64,000 nucleotides of DNA from Protula sp. h YS-2021 (GCA_949752745.1 OX457026.1:45105239-45169238), one strand, 5' to 3'. Positions 24,767 to 35,801 are shown, counted from the first letter of the stretch. The notes: generated by a model not told the origin, from the letters alone. A program made the numbers and translations.

Positions 24767-25870
24767 ATGTCGACGTGGAAAGACTACTTGACCAATATTA
24801 ACTTCAAACCTGGACAGCCTGGAGCATTTGCTGGTCCTTACAAACTGTATCACATCTTAAGAAAATATAATCAACCAGTCACACATTCACAAGTGAAGAA
24901 ATGGCTACAGGATCAAGATGCTTTCAGTTTACTACAACCTGTAAAATACAGGTTCAAAAGACAACGTGTCATTACACGTGGTATTGATGATATGTGGGAT
25001 ATTGATTTGGCTGATATGGGAAACATAGCTCCCTATAATGATGACATACACTTTTTACTCATTGTCATTGATGTGTTTTCCAAATATGTGTGGGTACAGC
25101 CAATACCTAATAAATCACATACCAGCGTCATACAAGCTTTCCAAAAGATTTTTCATGACACACGACGAAGACCGCGAACTCTAAGGTCTGATAAAGGAAC
25201 AGAATTAAAAAATAGATGGGTAAAAGCATTTTTGAAAAAAGAGGGAACTCATGCTTATACCACAAAGAATGAAACCAAAGCCAACTTTGCTGAAAGAGTC
25301 ATTCGTACTCTAAAGGGAATGATGTATCGGTATTTTCTACATAATCAAACTTACCGTTACTTAGACATTCTTCTAGACTTGGTGTACAGTTACAACCATA
25401 GACCTCATGGTTCTCTTCCTGATAAATATGCTCCTGCAGAGATTCGTAAAGACAACGAATGAAAAGTGTGGAAGTATATGTATGTGGACAAACTGAAATT
25501 GAAACCGAAGAAGAAGAAGAAGTACAAATTTAACATTGGCAATCATGTTCGCATTTCTCACACCAAATACGTGTTTCAACGAGATTATCACATCAAATGG
25601 ACGCAAGAAGTCTTCATTGTCATACATCGTTGTAAGAAGCAAGGAATACATTTATATCGTGTGAAAGACTTTTTAGACGAAGATATTGATGGACATTTCT
25701 ATGAAGAAGAACTGCAGAAAGTGACCAAAGATATTGAATCTATTTATAGAATTGAAAAAGTCTTGAAAACACGTAAAAGTCGAGGAGGTGTGAAAGAATT
25801 ATTTGTCAAGTGGTTAGGTTGGCCAAACAAGTTTAACAGTTGGGTGAAAGAAACAGATATTCAAAAATGA
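24767..25870 (+). pseudogene. Polinton integrase with chromodomain, one in-frame stop
   Basis: Integrates the element by DDE strand transfer. One frame of 367 sense codons plus a terminal TGA is interrupted only by TGA at 25460-25462, two-thirds along. N-terminal WKDYLTN and GAFAGPYKLY; catalytic core with Asp in WDIDLADM, Asp in LRSDKGTELKNRW and Glu in NFAERVIRTLK; then a basic linker KLKLKPKKKKKYKF after the stop; then a chromodomain (YRIEKVLKTR, LFVKWLGWPNKFNSWVKE) at the C-terminus. The chromodomain probably targets modified chromatin. The terminal TGA overlaps the ATPase ATG (ATGA). The inner stop makes it inactive unless read through. Confidence 0.93.
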
Positions 25871-26526
25871 AGCATCCATTTACATGTTTAGTCTCTGGAC
25901 CTACAGGCAGTGGCAAAACGTCTCTGGTGAAAGAAATTCTAGAACAAAAGTTGATTCAACCCTCTCCAAAAACCATTTTATGGCTTTATGCAGCAGATCA
26001 GCCTTTGTACAAGGGAATGAAAGGCGTGGAATTTTACCAAGACATTCCAGATGACATTGAAGAGCGCTTTAACCCGAAAAAACCAAACTTACTCATCATT
26101 GATGACTTAATGACGAAATGTCATAGTGATGAGCGAATGACACGTCTCTTTAGTGTTGGCAGCAGTCATCAAAATCTAAGCATTATCTTTATTGTGCATA
26201 ATTTATTCAATCATGGGAAAGAGATGCGAAATATTAGTTTGAATACACATTATATCATTCTGTTTAAAAATCTTAGAGACAGTCAACAAATTAGTACATT
26301 AGCACGACAAATGTATCCTGGAAGATCTCAATTTCTCATAGAAGCCTATCAAGATGCTACCAGCAAACCCCATGGTTATTTATTCATTGATTTAAAACCA
26401 AAGACAAATGATCAACTACGTATTCGTACAGGCATTTTACCAAAAGATACACATTATATATATATTGATAAAGCAGTGTATGAACAAGAACCAACTCATT
26501 TGACCATTCGCAGTCAAGATGTCTAA
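25867..26526 (+). CDS. FtsK/HerA-type genome-packaging ATPase
   Basis: 219 aa, intact. It powers DNA translocation into the capsid in Polintons and relatives (A32-like family). Walker A GPTGSGKTS at residues 10-18; Walker B NLLIIDDL at about 77-84; the sensor-like FIVHNLF follows at about 112-118. Length is usual for Polinton ATPases. The start at 25867 overlaps the integrase stop by ATGA; the longer upstream frame would run into the integrase C-terminus. Its last codons overlap the next gene by 8 nt. One of few undamaged core genes here. Confidence 0.95.
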   Translation: MKHPFTCLVSGPTGSGKTSLVKEILEQKLIQPSPKTILWLYAADQPLYKGMKGVEFYQDIPDDIEERFNPKKPNLLIIDDLMTKCHSDERMTRLFSVGSSHQNLSIIFIVHNLFNHGKEMRNISLNTHYIILFKNLRDSQQISTLARQMYPGRSQFLIEAYQDATSKPHGYLFIDLKPKTNDQLRIRTGILPKDTHYIYIDKAVYEQEPTHLTIRSQDV

Positions 26527-26760
26527 ACGTATTCGAGCGAACCAACCGTTTCTTCACTTGCTTGCACGCAGTGGGCCTAAACGACGTAAATCCTTGCTAC
26601 AGCAAGCTACAAAGGAGGAATTAACAAGCTTGTTTGAAATTTGTTTGAATATATTGCGAGGACATTTACCCTTAAGCTCAAAACGGTTTAAGGAATTTAA
26701 ACGTGAACGTCATACGCTACGTACTCTAGGAGATAAGAAGATATCTCTCCGACGAAAAAA
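26519..26760 (+). pseudogene. Small virion protein gene, 5' part (split by LINE)
   Basis: Begins MSKRIRANQPFLHLLARSG, then PKRRKSLLQQATKEELTSLFE. This family of small basic Polinton/adintovirus proteins has an N-terminal helical domain of about 80 residues and a C-terminal GGF plus hydrophobic helix. Here the second half lies 5.7 kb downstream (32502-32596). The ATG overlaps the ATPase stop. The coding sequence is cut at the target duplication GACGAAAAAA (26751-26760), after which the frame reads LINE sequence. Virion or capsid-associated role is inferred from gene order. Confidence 0.8.
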
Positions 26761-27007
26761 TATATCCGACTGCGAATACCCACTTCAGCAACATGACGAC
26801 ATATAAATAGAAAAGAAATTCAATGCTACAACGCATATATCCTTTTTCAAGATAATTTTCTACAGCTCAATCCAAAACGAAATACAGCTTAATGAAATGC
26901 CATTATCTCCTTGTAGTCTCCTTGACCGATCGTGCTAGATTTGTATGGGGTCCTAGAATATCGCTCAACTACTTCAAAAAGGCTATTTACGGAACAGTTC
27001 TGAAAAT

Positions 27008-27757
27008 ATGGCTACCCGAAGCAAGAGTATATCAAAAGACCCCGATGACGTCAAAGACATCAAAGAGCAGTTGAAATTAGTCCGCTCCGAAATTTCCACC
27101 ATAGTTACGGGACAGTCGCAGATTCAAAGCTTTCAGAACAATATTGAAACACTGCTGAAACAAATATCAAAACTCCATAAAGATAACGAACAAAAAGACC
27201 AAAAGATAAAGTCCCTTGAATCACGAGTTGATGCATTGGAGCAGTACTCGCGAATGGACGACGTCATTATCCAGGGTCTCGAGACTGCTCACAAGTCATA
27301 CGCCAGAGCGGCCACATCAGGTATCAGCGCGGAAGATCAGGAAAATGCTCCTGACGCGGAGCTAGAAAACCTCGAGGACAAAGTCATTACTTTTTTAAAG
27401 AGCAAAGGAATCCAGATTGACAAAGAGGAGATCAGCGCCTGTCACACTCTCAAAAGTAGAAGCAGGGATGCCAAAACAAACATTGTCGTGCGCTTCTACA
27501 ACCGAAAAATAAAAAATCCGTGTACTGAAAAATGGAAAAAAATTGAAAGGGACGAAAGTTTTCATCAACGAGCATCTTACATAAAAAACCAGGCCATAGC
27601 AAGACACGCAAGATCTCTGCGAAAAGACAATCTTATCAATAGCACATGGACAAGGAATTGCCTCGTCTTCGTCAAAACGACTGCAAATGCTGGACCGCCA
27701 AAAGTGATTGCAATTCGGGAAATGTCTGACTTTGAAAAGTATGAGATTACCAACTAA
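27008..27757 (+). CDS. LINE ORF1 protein (coiled coil, RNA-binding)
   Basis: 249 aa. Binds element RNA and forms the retrotransposition particle. Residues about 15-85 are a heptad-rich coiled coil ending in LESRVDALEQYSR, the joint typical of transposase_22-like ORF1 proteins, followed by DDVIIQGL at the start of an RRM-like fold and, at residues about 140-225, a basic C-terminal domain (CHTLKSRSRD, NIVVRFYNRK). The C-terminal ~110 codons are duplicated at 28252-28593, where the frame is broken. Confidence 0.85.
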   Translation: MATRSKSISKDPDDVKDIKEQLKLVRSEISTIVTGQSQIQSFQNNIETLLKQISKLHKDNEQKDQKIKSLESRVDALEQYSRMDDVIIQGLETAHKSYARAATSGISAEDQENAPDAELENLEDKVITFLKSKGIQIDKEEISACHTLKSRSRDAKTNIVVRFYNRKIKNPCTEKWKKIERDESFHQRASYIKNQAIARHARSLRKDNLINSTWTRNCLVFVKTTANAGPPKVIAIREMSDFEKYEITN

Positions 27758-27834
27758 ATATACATTTTGTAATATAACATGTCTCGTCTCGGCCCATCCA
27801 TCTTCCATGTACATAGCCACCCTAGATATTCACA

Positions 27835-28251
27835 CAAGATATTGCTTCAGCCATTGTTTCATGTAGAAATGGATATGAAGCGAAACGTATTGCTAAAGGG
27901 ATAAAACCATGTCCTTACCAGTAAAGAGAAGTAAAATGCAAGATGTTTTACAAGTCAAATGGAATCAGTGTGTATTGTTGTAAAGTTAAAAGAATGTAAA
28001 GACAAAACTTTAGTTAAAGCAACGTATGATCATTGGTGTGGAACTGGTGTGAAACAAGTATCATCTGGATATCCTGGTCAGAATATTATGGGAAAGTTGT
28101 TAGAACTGTTGTGTGAGACTTGATGTGCAGACGTGTTTTTAACATGTAAAACATGGAGAAGTGTGTTAAGTGAAGTGAACAACAACTGGAAAAAACTTGC
28201 TGAACTTGACAGACTTGTGCTGCATTGCCGGAGCAGCATAACTTGACAGAC
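27835..28251 (+). repeat. Captured 417-bp copy of Polinton left arm
   Basis: Matches 23849-24265 at a constant offset of 3986 with no indels and no difference I could find: the 3' part of the NADAR gene and the first of the 37-bp repeats. It sits between two copies of a LINE segment. The junctions share a few bases (CAA at the left; GACT/GATT and TGAC at the right). Confidence 0.95.
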
Positions 28252-28673
28252 TGACAAAGAGGAGATCAGCGCCTGTCACACTCTCAAAAGTAGAAGCAGG
28301 GATGCCAAAACAAACATTGTCGTGCGCTTCTACAACCGTAAATGAAAAATCCGTGTACTGAAAAATGGAAAAAAATTGAAAGGGACGAAAGTTTTCATCA
28401 ACGAGCATCTTACATAAAAAGAAACCAGGCCATAGCAAGACACGCAAGATCTCTGCGAAAAGACAATCTTATCAATAGCACATGGACAAGGAATTGCCTC
28501 GTCTTCGTCAAAACGACTGCAAATGCTGGACCGCCAAAAGTGATTGCAATTCGGGAAATGTCTGACTTTGAAAAGTATGAGATTACCAACTAAATATACA
28601 TTTTGTAATATAACATGTCTCGTCTCGGCCCATCCATCTTCCATGTACATAGCCACCCTAGATATTCACACAA
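28252..28673 (+). repeat. Second copy of LINE segment 27418-27834
   Basis: Duplicates the last third of ORF1 and the ORF1-ORF2 spacer, with a few differences (for example CGTAAATGAAAAATCC against CGAAAAATAAAAAATCC). The LINE then continues normally into ORF2. It encodes no complete protein. Confidence 0.95.
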
Positions 28674-28753
28674 ACTGTGTACCAGTAGTTACCATGTTTC
28701 AAACACAAGGGCTTTTCAGTCCTTTTTCCTCTCGGATATTAGATATTAAATAA

Positions 28754-31700
28754 ATGTCTGTTACCTGCTCAGTTTGTGACTGCGTTAACAACGCAGCTAA
28801 AATCCTGTGTGAAACTTGTAAGCTGTTTGTTGATCGTAAATGTACAGGAATAGCTAAAAACACCTTGAACTTTCTATTGAAAAGTGATGTAAAGTTTAAT
28901 TGCATATCGTGTTTAAATTTGTTCCCATTTCAAAGTTTAACTGATGAAGAATTCATTTTTATAAATTCAAATCTAGGCATTCATGAAAACCTATTCGACG
29001 TTTATAAAAATTGTGAAGAGCTTAATTGTATTGAATACTCTGACTATAAGGATCACGACTTTGAAATGGACATCGATCCTGACAGCAATTTTTTTGCTGA
29101 CACTGTAAAAGATTGTAAATATTACACCGTTAACGATTTGACACGTACTTTTAGAAGCGTGGAAGGATTCTCTATAATTCATTTTAACTGTAGAAGTTTA
29201 AGGGCTAACTTTAACACCTTAACTGATTATATTTACAGAATTGATAAGAAGCTCAACATCATAGCGATTTCAGAAAGTTGGTTGAATGAAAGTGATAGTA
29301 TTAGCGACTTCTTTATTGAAGGATACGAGGCAGTAAAAATAAATCGTAAAAACAAAAAAGGCGGCGGAGTCATTATATATATAGATTGTCAATTACATTT
29401 TAAAATTTGTAATAATTATTCCATTTCAATCGACGACGTATTAGAATGTATTTCTGTAGAAATTATTGTTAAACACGCAAAAAATATTTGCATCAGCTGC
29501 TTATATAGATGCCCAGGATCCTATCTAGACAGTTGTATGGAATTTTTAAATAATTTTCTCTGCTTAACCAGACATAAATCTATGTTTTTATGTGATGACT
29601 TTAATGTCAACTGATTAAAATGTGATTCTCACCCCAGAACTAAAGGTTTTGTAGAGCTGTTACAGTGTCATGGTTTGTTTCCCCTCATAAATAAGCCGAC
29701 AAGGATTACGTCTGATACAAGTACTCTGATTGACAATATATTTACGAATATTGTAGACAATAATATACAAAATGGTTTATTGATAAGTGATGTTAGTGAT
29801 CACTTAGGTATATTCACATTCTGCAAATATAAGGGAATAAGTTACAGAAAGTTAAAAGCCTATTCTCTTAAAAGAAATATTAACACAGAAAGTGTTTCGG
29901 CATTTAAACATGACTTAGATAACTGTAGTTGGGACAATGTTTTTTCTGTTTTTGATGTAAATCAAGCCTACGACAATTTTATTTGTAAATTCAAAGAATT
30001 ATATGATAAAAACTGTCCATTGCAATATATTAGAAACATCAAATCTTCTAAAAAACCATGGATCACTAATTCGTTGTTAAATGCGTGCCACAAAAAAGAT
30101 CGATTATACAAAGAGTTTTTAAAGTATAAAACGCCCAAAAATGAAAACAAATTCAAAGCTTATAGAAATAAGCTCAATTCAATTCTAAGATACTGTAAAC
30201 GGGAATATTTTACTAAGCTGTTAGAGAAACAATATGGCAATATAAAGAAAACCTGGAAAACTTTAAATTCTGTACTAAATAGGAAACGCCAAATCTCTAT
30301 GTACGCTGAAACTTTTTACACTTCAGACGGCAAACCAGTATCGCGAAAAGCAGATATTGTGAACGGTTTTAATAACTTTTTTACTAACGTTGGTCCTACT
30401 TTGGCAGCGAAAATTGATAAAATTGATGATGGAAACATATTTGACTATTTGAAATCTCGACAAGAAAATACTATGTTTCTTATAAATACCGATGAGAAAG
30501 AGTTGCTCGATGTTGTTAATTCGTTTAAACATAAGAAGTCAGTTGATTGTGAAGGTATTAATATGAGTATTGTTAAAGAAACTTTCGCTGCTATTGTCAA
30601 GCCATTTATACATATTTGCAACTTGTCTTTTACATTTGGTATATTTCCAGACAGGATCAAAAAAGCTAAAGTTATTCCTCTGTTCAAAAGTGGCGACAAG
30701 TCAGAATTCAGCAATTATAGTCCTGTGTCTCTATTACCTCAATTTTCTAAGATTTTAGAGAAGCTATTTGACAACCGCCTGGATAATTTTATTGACAAGT
30801 ATAATGTGCTATGTGAAAACCAATATGGTTTCCGCTCTAAAAGATCAACCTCTTTGGCGCTTTTAGATTTTGCAGAGGAACTAACCACTTCAAGAGATAA
30901 AAAATTATGTACTATCGGTGTCTTTATTGACTTAAAGAAAGCTTTTGATACAATAGATCATAATTTGCTTCTCCAAAAATTAGATTTCTATGGTGTTCGT
31001 GGTGTTTCAAATCATTGGTTATGCAGTTACCTCTCAGATAGAGAACAACTAGTACAAATTGACGACAGTGTCTCAGATGTCTTACATGTTTTGTGCGGCG
31101 TGCCACAAGGTTCCATTCTAGGCCCTAAGCTATTCATCATGTACATAAATGACATTGTTAAGGTATCCAATTTGCTTAAATTCATTCTTTTTGCAGACGA
31201 CACTAATTTGTTTTATTCCGGGTCCGATATTCCTAAAATGTGTCAAATCATCACAAAAGAATTATTAAAATTGGATCGCTGGTTTAAATTAAACAAACTG
31301 TCTTTAAATGTGAGTAAAACTAACTTCATGGTATTTGGTTGTCCGAATTGTAATGACTATAATTTAAATGTTCAATTTGGTGATGCAAAAATTTCTCGCG
31401 TTCACAGTACTAAGTTTTTGGGTGTTATAATTGAGGATAAACTTAATTGGAAAGAACATATCAATCGAGTACGTTCAAAATTAGCAAAATGTATAGCAAT
31501 TATGCATAAAGTTAGTTCTCTTATTGATAACCAAGCACTGTTCATCATCTATCAATCTTTGTTTGTACCGTACATGTCCTATTGTGTAGAAATATGGGGA
31601 AATACTTATGAAACAAATGTCAAGGAAATCGTATTGTTGCAGAAACGAGCAATTCGTGTTTTTTTTTGGTGTCGGACGGTATGAACACACGAATAGTTTT

Positions 31701-32119
31701 TTCTTCGAGTCGCGTATCCTGAAAATGTATGAAGTAGTTAAATTTAAATCATTAGTAATAATGTTTAAAGCGATATGTCATACCCTTCCTAGTAATATAC
31801 AGCGTCACTTCGAAATCGTTAATAATGACAGAATTACTAGACAACACGTATCCTGAAAATGTATGAAGTAGTTAAATTTAAATCATTAGTAATAATGTTT
31901 AAAGCGATATGTCATACCCTTCCTAGTAATATACAGCGTCACTTCGAAATCGTTAATAATGACAGAATTACTAGACAACACGGGAACTTTAAACACGTTT
32001 ACTTGCGAACTACATTGAAAAGTCATTGCGTAAGGATTAAGGGTGTACACATGTGGAATTTCTTACCTCCAGAATTGAAAACTGTTCATTCGGAAAGGCT
32101 TTTTAAAAAAAAAACTTAA
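28754..32119 (+). pseudogene. LINE ORF2 (endonuclease-reverse transcriptase), broken
   Basis: Multi-domain replicase of the LINE. Order: an N-terminal Cys-rich PHD-like finger (CSVCDCVNNAAKILCETC), apurinic-type endonuclease (FNCRSLRANF, ISESWL, DDFNVN where most relatives read GDFN), then reverse transcriptase (PLFKSGD, FSNYSPVSLL, NQYGFRSKRST, DLKKAFDTIDH, GVPQGSILGP, FADDTN) and a C-terminal region. Breaks: in-frame TGA at 29612, a frame change in a T-run near 31664, and the 134-bp duplication that shifts frame again. Cannot make a full protein. Confidence 0.92.
31713..31980 (+). repeat. 134-bp tandem duplication in ORF2
   Basis: CGTATCCTGAAAATGTATGA starts at 31713 and 31847; the two 134-bp copies appear identical. 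As 134 is not a multiple of three, it shifts the reading frame. Confidence 0.95.
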
Positions 32120-32501
32120 ACGCTATCTTATTGATACTTATGGAAAGACGGAGTAGCTATCTTTTATCACAATGTGGCAACATTTTGCCTGAAATATGTT
32201 TTTTGGATTAACTCTCTTCTTTTTATGTTCGAGTAGTCTCATATAAAATCTGTGATAAAATATCAGTTGTGTTTTATAACACTCTTCGATTAGTGCAGTT
32301 AGCACCATGCAATAATTTCTGAAGTGTATATAACGTTTAAAATTGTCACTTGAGAAAGGGGCAAGCATAGTCACAAGCGTTTGCTTTTAGCTTGTTCCCT
32401 TTTCTGACTTCCTTGAATTATTAATTACTAATGTTTGTTCTTAGTGATAACCTCTGGTTTTGGATTCAGAAAATAAACTTTGATTGATTGATGGATTGAT
32501 T

Positions 32502-32596
32502 GACGTAAAAAGAAGTTGATTAATCAGAAAGGAGGATTCATTGGAGCTATTGCTAGATTGGCATTGCCCTTGTTAGCCAAACTGCTGTTAAAATGA
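32502..32596 (+). pseudogene. Small virion protein gene, 3' part (after LINE)
   Basis: Reading in the frame that continues the 26519 gene across the target duplication, it encodes LINQKGGFIGAIARL followed by a hydrophobic helix (ALPLLAKLLL) and a stop at 32594-32596. The QKGGF motif plus terminal helix is typical of this Polinton family. The stop overlaps the ATG of the next gene (ATGA). Confidence 0.8.
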
Positions 32597-33064
32597 AACA
32601 TACTATGAAAATGGTTCTCATTCCTGAATATGAATACAAACTGTTATTAGAAAAGAAAAATAATATCAAAACAAAAGTCAATACACTTTTACGTGGGAAA
32701 CGAACACGTGAAAAGGCTATAGAAATGTCTCAACTTCTTGGCCGTCATTTACGAACAAGTCAGTCTAGGCAAAAGCCGTCATCATCACCTGAAAAGCCAG
32801 AAAAGCTAGTGTTAAGTCATTTTCAACCTATTTATCATGGAAAAGTAACACAACTTTTAGCAGAACTGAAGAAACATGGTGTAAAATGGACAGACAAGAA
32901 TGAACTTGTGTTGAAAACGGGCGATATTATCACAAATTCCAACATGGTTGATTTGATGAAAGAAGCATTGGTGGCGACCGTTTATCCAGGAAATTTTCGA
33001 TGCTAATATTCCAAAAACTACGTTTAGTAAAAAGACCACTCGTGAGGACATAATACAGAAATGA
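32593..33064 (+). pseudogene. Polinton virion-cassette protein, late frameshift
   Basis: Starts MKHTMKMVLIPEYEYKLLL; basic and helical, with a Ser/Pro/Lys-rich stretch (QSRQKPSSSPEKPEK) and a C-terminal globular segment (LLAELKKHGVKWTDKNELV, MVDLMKEALV). The annotated-length frame stops at 33006. Near 32975 another frame carries a conserved-looking tail (FIQEIFDANIP, KKTTRED) ending at TGA 33062-33064, so a small indel is likely. That TGA overlaps the next ATG. Similar proteins occur next to the penton gene in other Polintons; function unknown. Confidence 0.7.
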
Positions 33065-33111
33065 AACAACGTCAACAAAGACAGTTTCCTGAAGGATGGG
33101 AAAATTTTTAA
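33061..33111 (+). CDS. 16-aa ORF in virion cassette
   Basis: MKQRQQRQFPEGWENF, starting on an ATGA overlap with the upstream gene and overlapping the next ATG (33096). Its position in a gapless series suggests it may be translated, but it is very short and could be the remnant of a longer gene. Confidence 0.35.
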   Translation: MKQRQQRQFPEGWENF

Positions 33112-33311
33112 CATGGTTGAAAGAGCTATGTTGTTGTCAAGACACAACTATTCCTGTGAAGATCAGATGTACAAGTGCTTGTTGTGAAGGAGAAGTCATA
33201 GATCATATAGATCATAATGATGTGAAAGAGGATGAGACTTTGCATACTTGGTCGAATGGCGCGCGCTATCGTGAAGTATATAGACAACGTCAACGCACCT
33301 ATACCATTTAG
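33096..33311 (+). CDS. Small Cys-rich ORF upstream of penton
   Basis: 71 aa. N-terminal half has Cys clusters (ELCCCQDT, CTSACC); C-terminal half is acidic then basic (HNDVKEDETL, REVYRQRQR). No family recognised. It fills the space between the 16-aa ORF and the penton gene (8-bp gap), in the same direction. A competing frame from 33113 is shorter. Confidence 0.45.
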   Translation: MGKFLTWLKELCCCQDTTIPVKIRCTSACCEGEVIDHIDHNDVKEDETLHTWSNGARYREVYRQRQRTYTI

Positions 33312-33319
33312 TTCCAACC

Positions 33320-34084
33320 ATGGAGTCGAATAGTTTTTACATTACTTTGCCTAGCAATGCTAGTATGAACTATTCCCCCAACAACAAGGCTTCGAATTAC
33401 CAAATTCGTATGCCTCGAACCATCTATGTGAATGGAAAATATGAAGTGGCTTTAGCTGAAATTCAATATCCACATACATGGACAACGATGAGACATGGCA
33501 TGGACTATTCTATTCAGTTTCGACAACAACCACTGACAGATCTTGTCCTTGACACTATCAATATTCCCTATGGCTACTATAGATCCATACAAGAAATATG
33601 CCAGGCAGTGAATGAAGAAGCGACTAATTCTATGAAAGATGATCTTAAAGAAGCTATTCGGATAAAGTATGATAAGATTAGACGACGCGTGTTTCTATTT
33701 CTAAATTATGGCTTTGAAGTGTCCTTTTCCGCTGGATTAGCTGAGATTTTAGGATTTATCCCAGATCAATGGTATACTGAAACATGTACAGCTCAACATA
33801 AAGCGGATGTGAAACAGGGATTTTATACACTTTATGTGTATTGTAGCATTTGTGAACCACAAGTTGTTGGTGATTATTATGTTCCCTTACTACGTTCTGT
33901 TGCGATACAAGGCCATGATGGCGAGATTATCATGAAAACGCACGGCGAACCGCATTATGTTCCTGTAAACACATCCAAATTTGACGTGATAGAAATGAAT
34001 ATTAAGAACGACACAGGCCATAATGTTCCATTTCAAACTGGAAAGGTGATCTGTAAACTACATTTTCGACCAAAAGCAATATGA
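33320..34084 (+). CDS. Minor capsid (penton) protein, single jelly roll
   Basis: 254 aa, intact; forms the pentameric vertices of the icosahedral Polinton capsid. The family's start motif is clear (FYITLPSNASMNYSPNN), followed by NGKYEVALAEIQYP, the strand pattern of the jelly roll, and a C-terminal VICKLHFRP. The ATG at 33320 sits in a strong context (AACCATGG). It ends by ATGA overlap with the next gene. Length matches Polinton pentons. Confidence 0.93.
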   Translation: MESNSFYITLPSNASMNYSPNNKASNYQIRMPRTIYVNGKYEVALAEIQYPHTWTTMRHGMDYSIQFRQQPLTDLVLDTINIPYGYYRSIQEICQAVNEEATNSMKDDLKEAIRIKYDKIRRRVFLFLNYGFEVSFSAGLAEILGFIPDQWYTETCTAQHKADVKQGFYTLYVYCSICEPQVVGDYYVPLLRSVAIQGHDGEIIMKTHGEPHYVPVNTSKFDVIEMNIKNDTGHNVPFQTGKVICKLHFRPKAI

Positions 34085-34425
34085 AAGCTTATACACACGA
34101 TCCGTCTGCATATCGCAACCATTTTCTTCGTCAAGTGGGCGGGGAATTACCAGGATTCAAAGGAGCGCGAATCCAATATGGCGATGGTATTGGTTCAATA
34201 CTGGGATCATTGGCTCGCAAACCTATTCCACTACTTAAGGCTGGGGCTAAGATCGTTGCGCCACATCTTAAGAAGGCTGCAAAGAATGTCGCGAAAGACG
34301 TTACGGGCCGAGTAGCAGAACGTGTGTTTGGTGAACAAAAGCGCGTGCAACCGACGAAACGTGCCAGAAGACCAAAAACAGCCAGACGGATAACATCAAA
34401 ACATATTAAAAAAGATATCTTTTAA
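34081..34425 (+). CDS. pVI/pX-like internal virion protein
   Basis: 114 aa, strongly basic. Residues about 18-55 (GGELPGFKGARIQYG, GIGSILGSLARKPIPLL) fit the Gly-rich amphipathic segment of Polinton and adenovirus-like minor core proteins, followed by a Lys/Ala helix and a basic tail (KRARRPKTARRITSKH). Likely contacts packaged DNA or membranes during entry, by analogy. Begins on an ATGA overlap with the penton gene and ends 3 bp before the capsid ATG. Confidence 0.75.
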   Translation: MKAYTHDPSAYRNHFLRQVGGELPGFKGARIQYGDGIGSILGSLARKPIPLLKAGAKIVAPHLKKAAKNVAKDVTGRVAERVFGEQKRVQPTKRARRPKTARRITSKHIKKDIF

Positions 34426-34428
34426 ATC

Positions 34429-35801
34429 ATGTCTCTCATTCATAATCATTCGTGTGAATGTAGTCTTTCTCCATTGGAATGGTTTCACGTACCACCAACG
34501 CAAACTGCTGTAGAGAAAAGTTATAATGTCGACTATCAACCACTTACAAGCATTAGAGAAGGCGCTCCAATAGAATTCTACATTCTGCGAGTACAGAAGA
34601 ATATCTGGATTTAAAGAACAGCAAACTTCATATTGTATATCGCATTCTAAAGGCCGATGGAACAGATTGTGGCGCAGATGATAATGTCTCTTGCATCAAT
34701 GATGTGTTTAATGGGTGGTGGTCTAATATTGAATTGTTTCTGAATGATCGATTGGTTTCTCATAGCAACAATACTCATGGTTATACCAGCATTATCTCTC
34801 ATCTCATCCATGATTCGGAAGAAAGTTTACATTCTGAGCGCTGTATGCGTCTCATGTACAAGGATACTGCTGGGTCAATGAATAGTCACGAGGTGAAAAG
34901 ACCTAATCTTGAACAAGATGTATCCGGGTTTCATGTCAATGCTGACGGTGGTGACTTGGCTGAGCAAGGAAACAATGGTTTACATCATCGTTATTTGCAT
35001 ACACGTCTTAGCCGTGATTTTATGCTCACAGGTGGTTTAAGGATAGATTTGTTTGAGCAGGATCGTTATCTTCCTAATGGCATCAGTTTGAAATTGCGTT
35101 TCCATAGACAAAAAGATGATTATGTATTGATGGCTGCAGATAATACCTATAAGGTAGAAGTGAAAGAGGCATTTTTAACCATTCGCAAAGTGAGGGTGAG
35201 TCCAGGTATTCAGTTAGGACATACAGATGCATTGATGAAAAGTCCTGCCAAGATCATCGTCACTAGAAAAGAATGTAAAGTCTTAGCTATTCCAGCAGGA
35301 TTTCAGTCTTTTGTGAAAGATAACATCTTTTTGGGTCAATTACCAAATCGTATTGTCATTGGTCTGGTTCATAATGAAGCCTTTGGTGGATCAGTATTGA
35401 GGAATCCATATGATTTCAAACATTTTGATCTGGACTATATGCAACTGTACACGGATGGTGAACCAGTTCTATCCAAACCTCTCAAGCTTGACATTACACA
35501 GAACAAATATCTGGACGCTTTTGAAACGCTTTACAAATCGTTTGATAGATTGAATGGTGAGAAAAGTTCCATTATAAAACGGGAAGATTGGCCTAGAGGT
35601 TATGCTTTATTTTCGTTTGACTTAACACCTGATTATGATGGCGATGATCATTTCCCCCTGATCAAGCATGGAAATTTGCGGCTAGAAATGAATTTTGCTA
35701 GGGCTTTACAACATACCATAAATGTCATTGTCTATGCTGAATTTGACAACATTATTGAAATAAGTGCAAATCGCAGCATCCAATTCGACTACCAGTCATG
35801 A
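34429..35801 (+). pseudogene. Major capsid protein (double jelly roll), one frameshift
   Basis: Builds the hexons of the capsid. N-terminal part MSLIHNHSCECSLSPLEWF, PPTQTAVEKS and GAPIEFYI (the Polinton start pattern) is in one frame to about 34585. The remainder, from EYLDLKNSKLHIVYRIL through NGWWSNIELFLND and a long jelly-roll body to 35801, is in another. So a single small indel near 34588 breaks the gene. Combined length of about 457 codons is within the usual range. The TGA overlaps the protease ATG. Confidence 0.93.

Larger units (their letters stand above)
26761..32501 (+). mobile_element. Non-LTR retrotransposon (CR1/L2-group LINE)
   Basis: 5.74 kb with 5' leader, ORF1 (coiled coil), ORF2 (endonuclease-RT) and a 3' tail AATAAACTTTGATTGATTGATGGATTGATT. 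The target duplication is GACGAAAAAA at 26751-26760 and GACGTAAAAA at 32502-32511 (one mismatch). It carries an internal rearrangement at 27835-28673 and a 134-bp tandem duplication at 31713-31980. RT sequence features (AFDTIDH, FADDTN) place it in the jockey/CR1/L2 assemblage; the exact clade needs a tree. Confidence 0.93.

Noticed and set aside
27395..28656. Minus-strand ORFs opposite LINE ORF1 (141 and 108 codons)
   Set aside because: Antisense shadows of ORF1, duplicated together with it.
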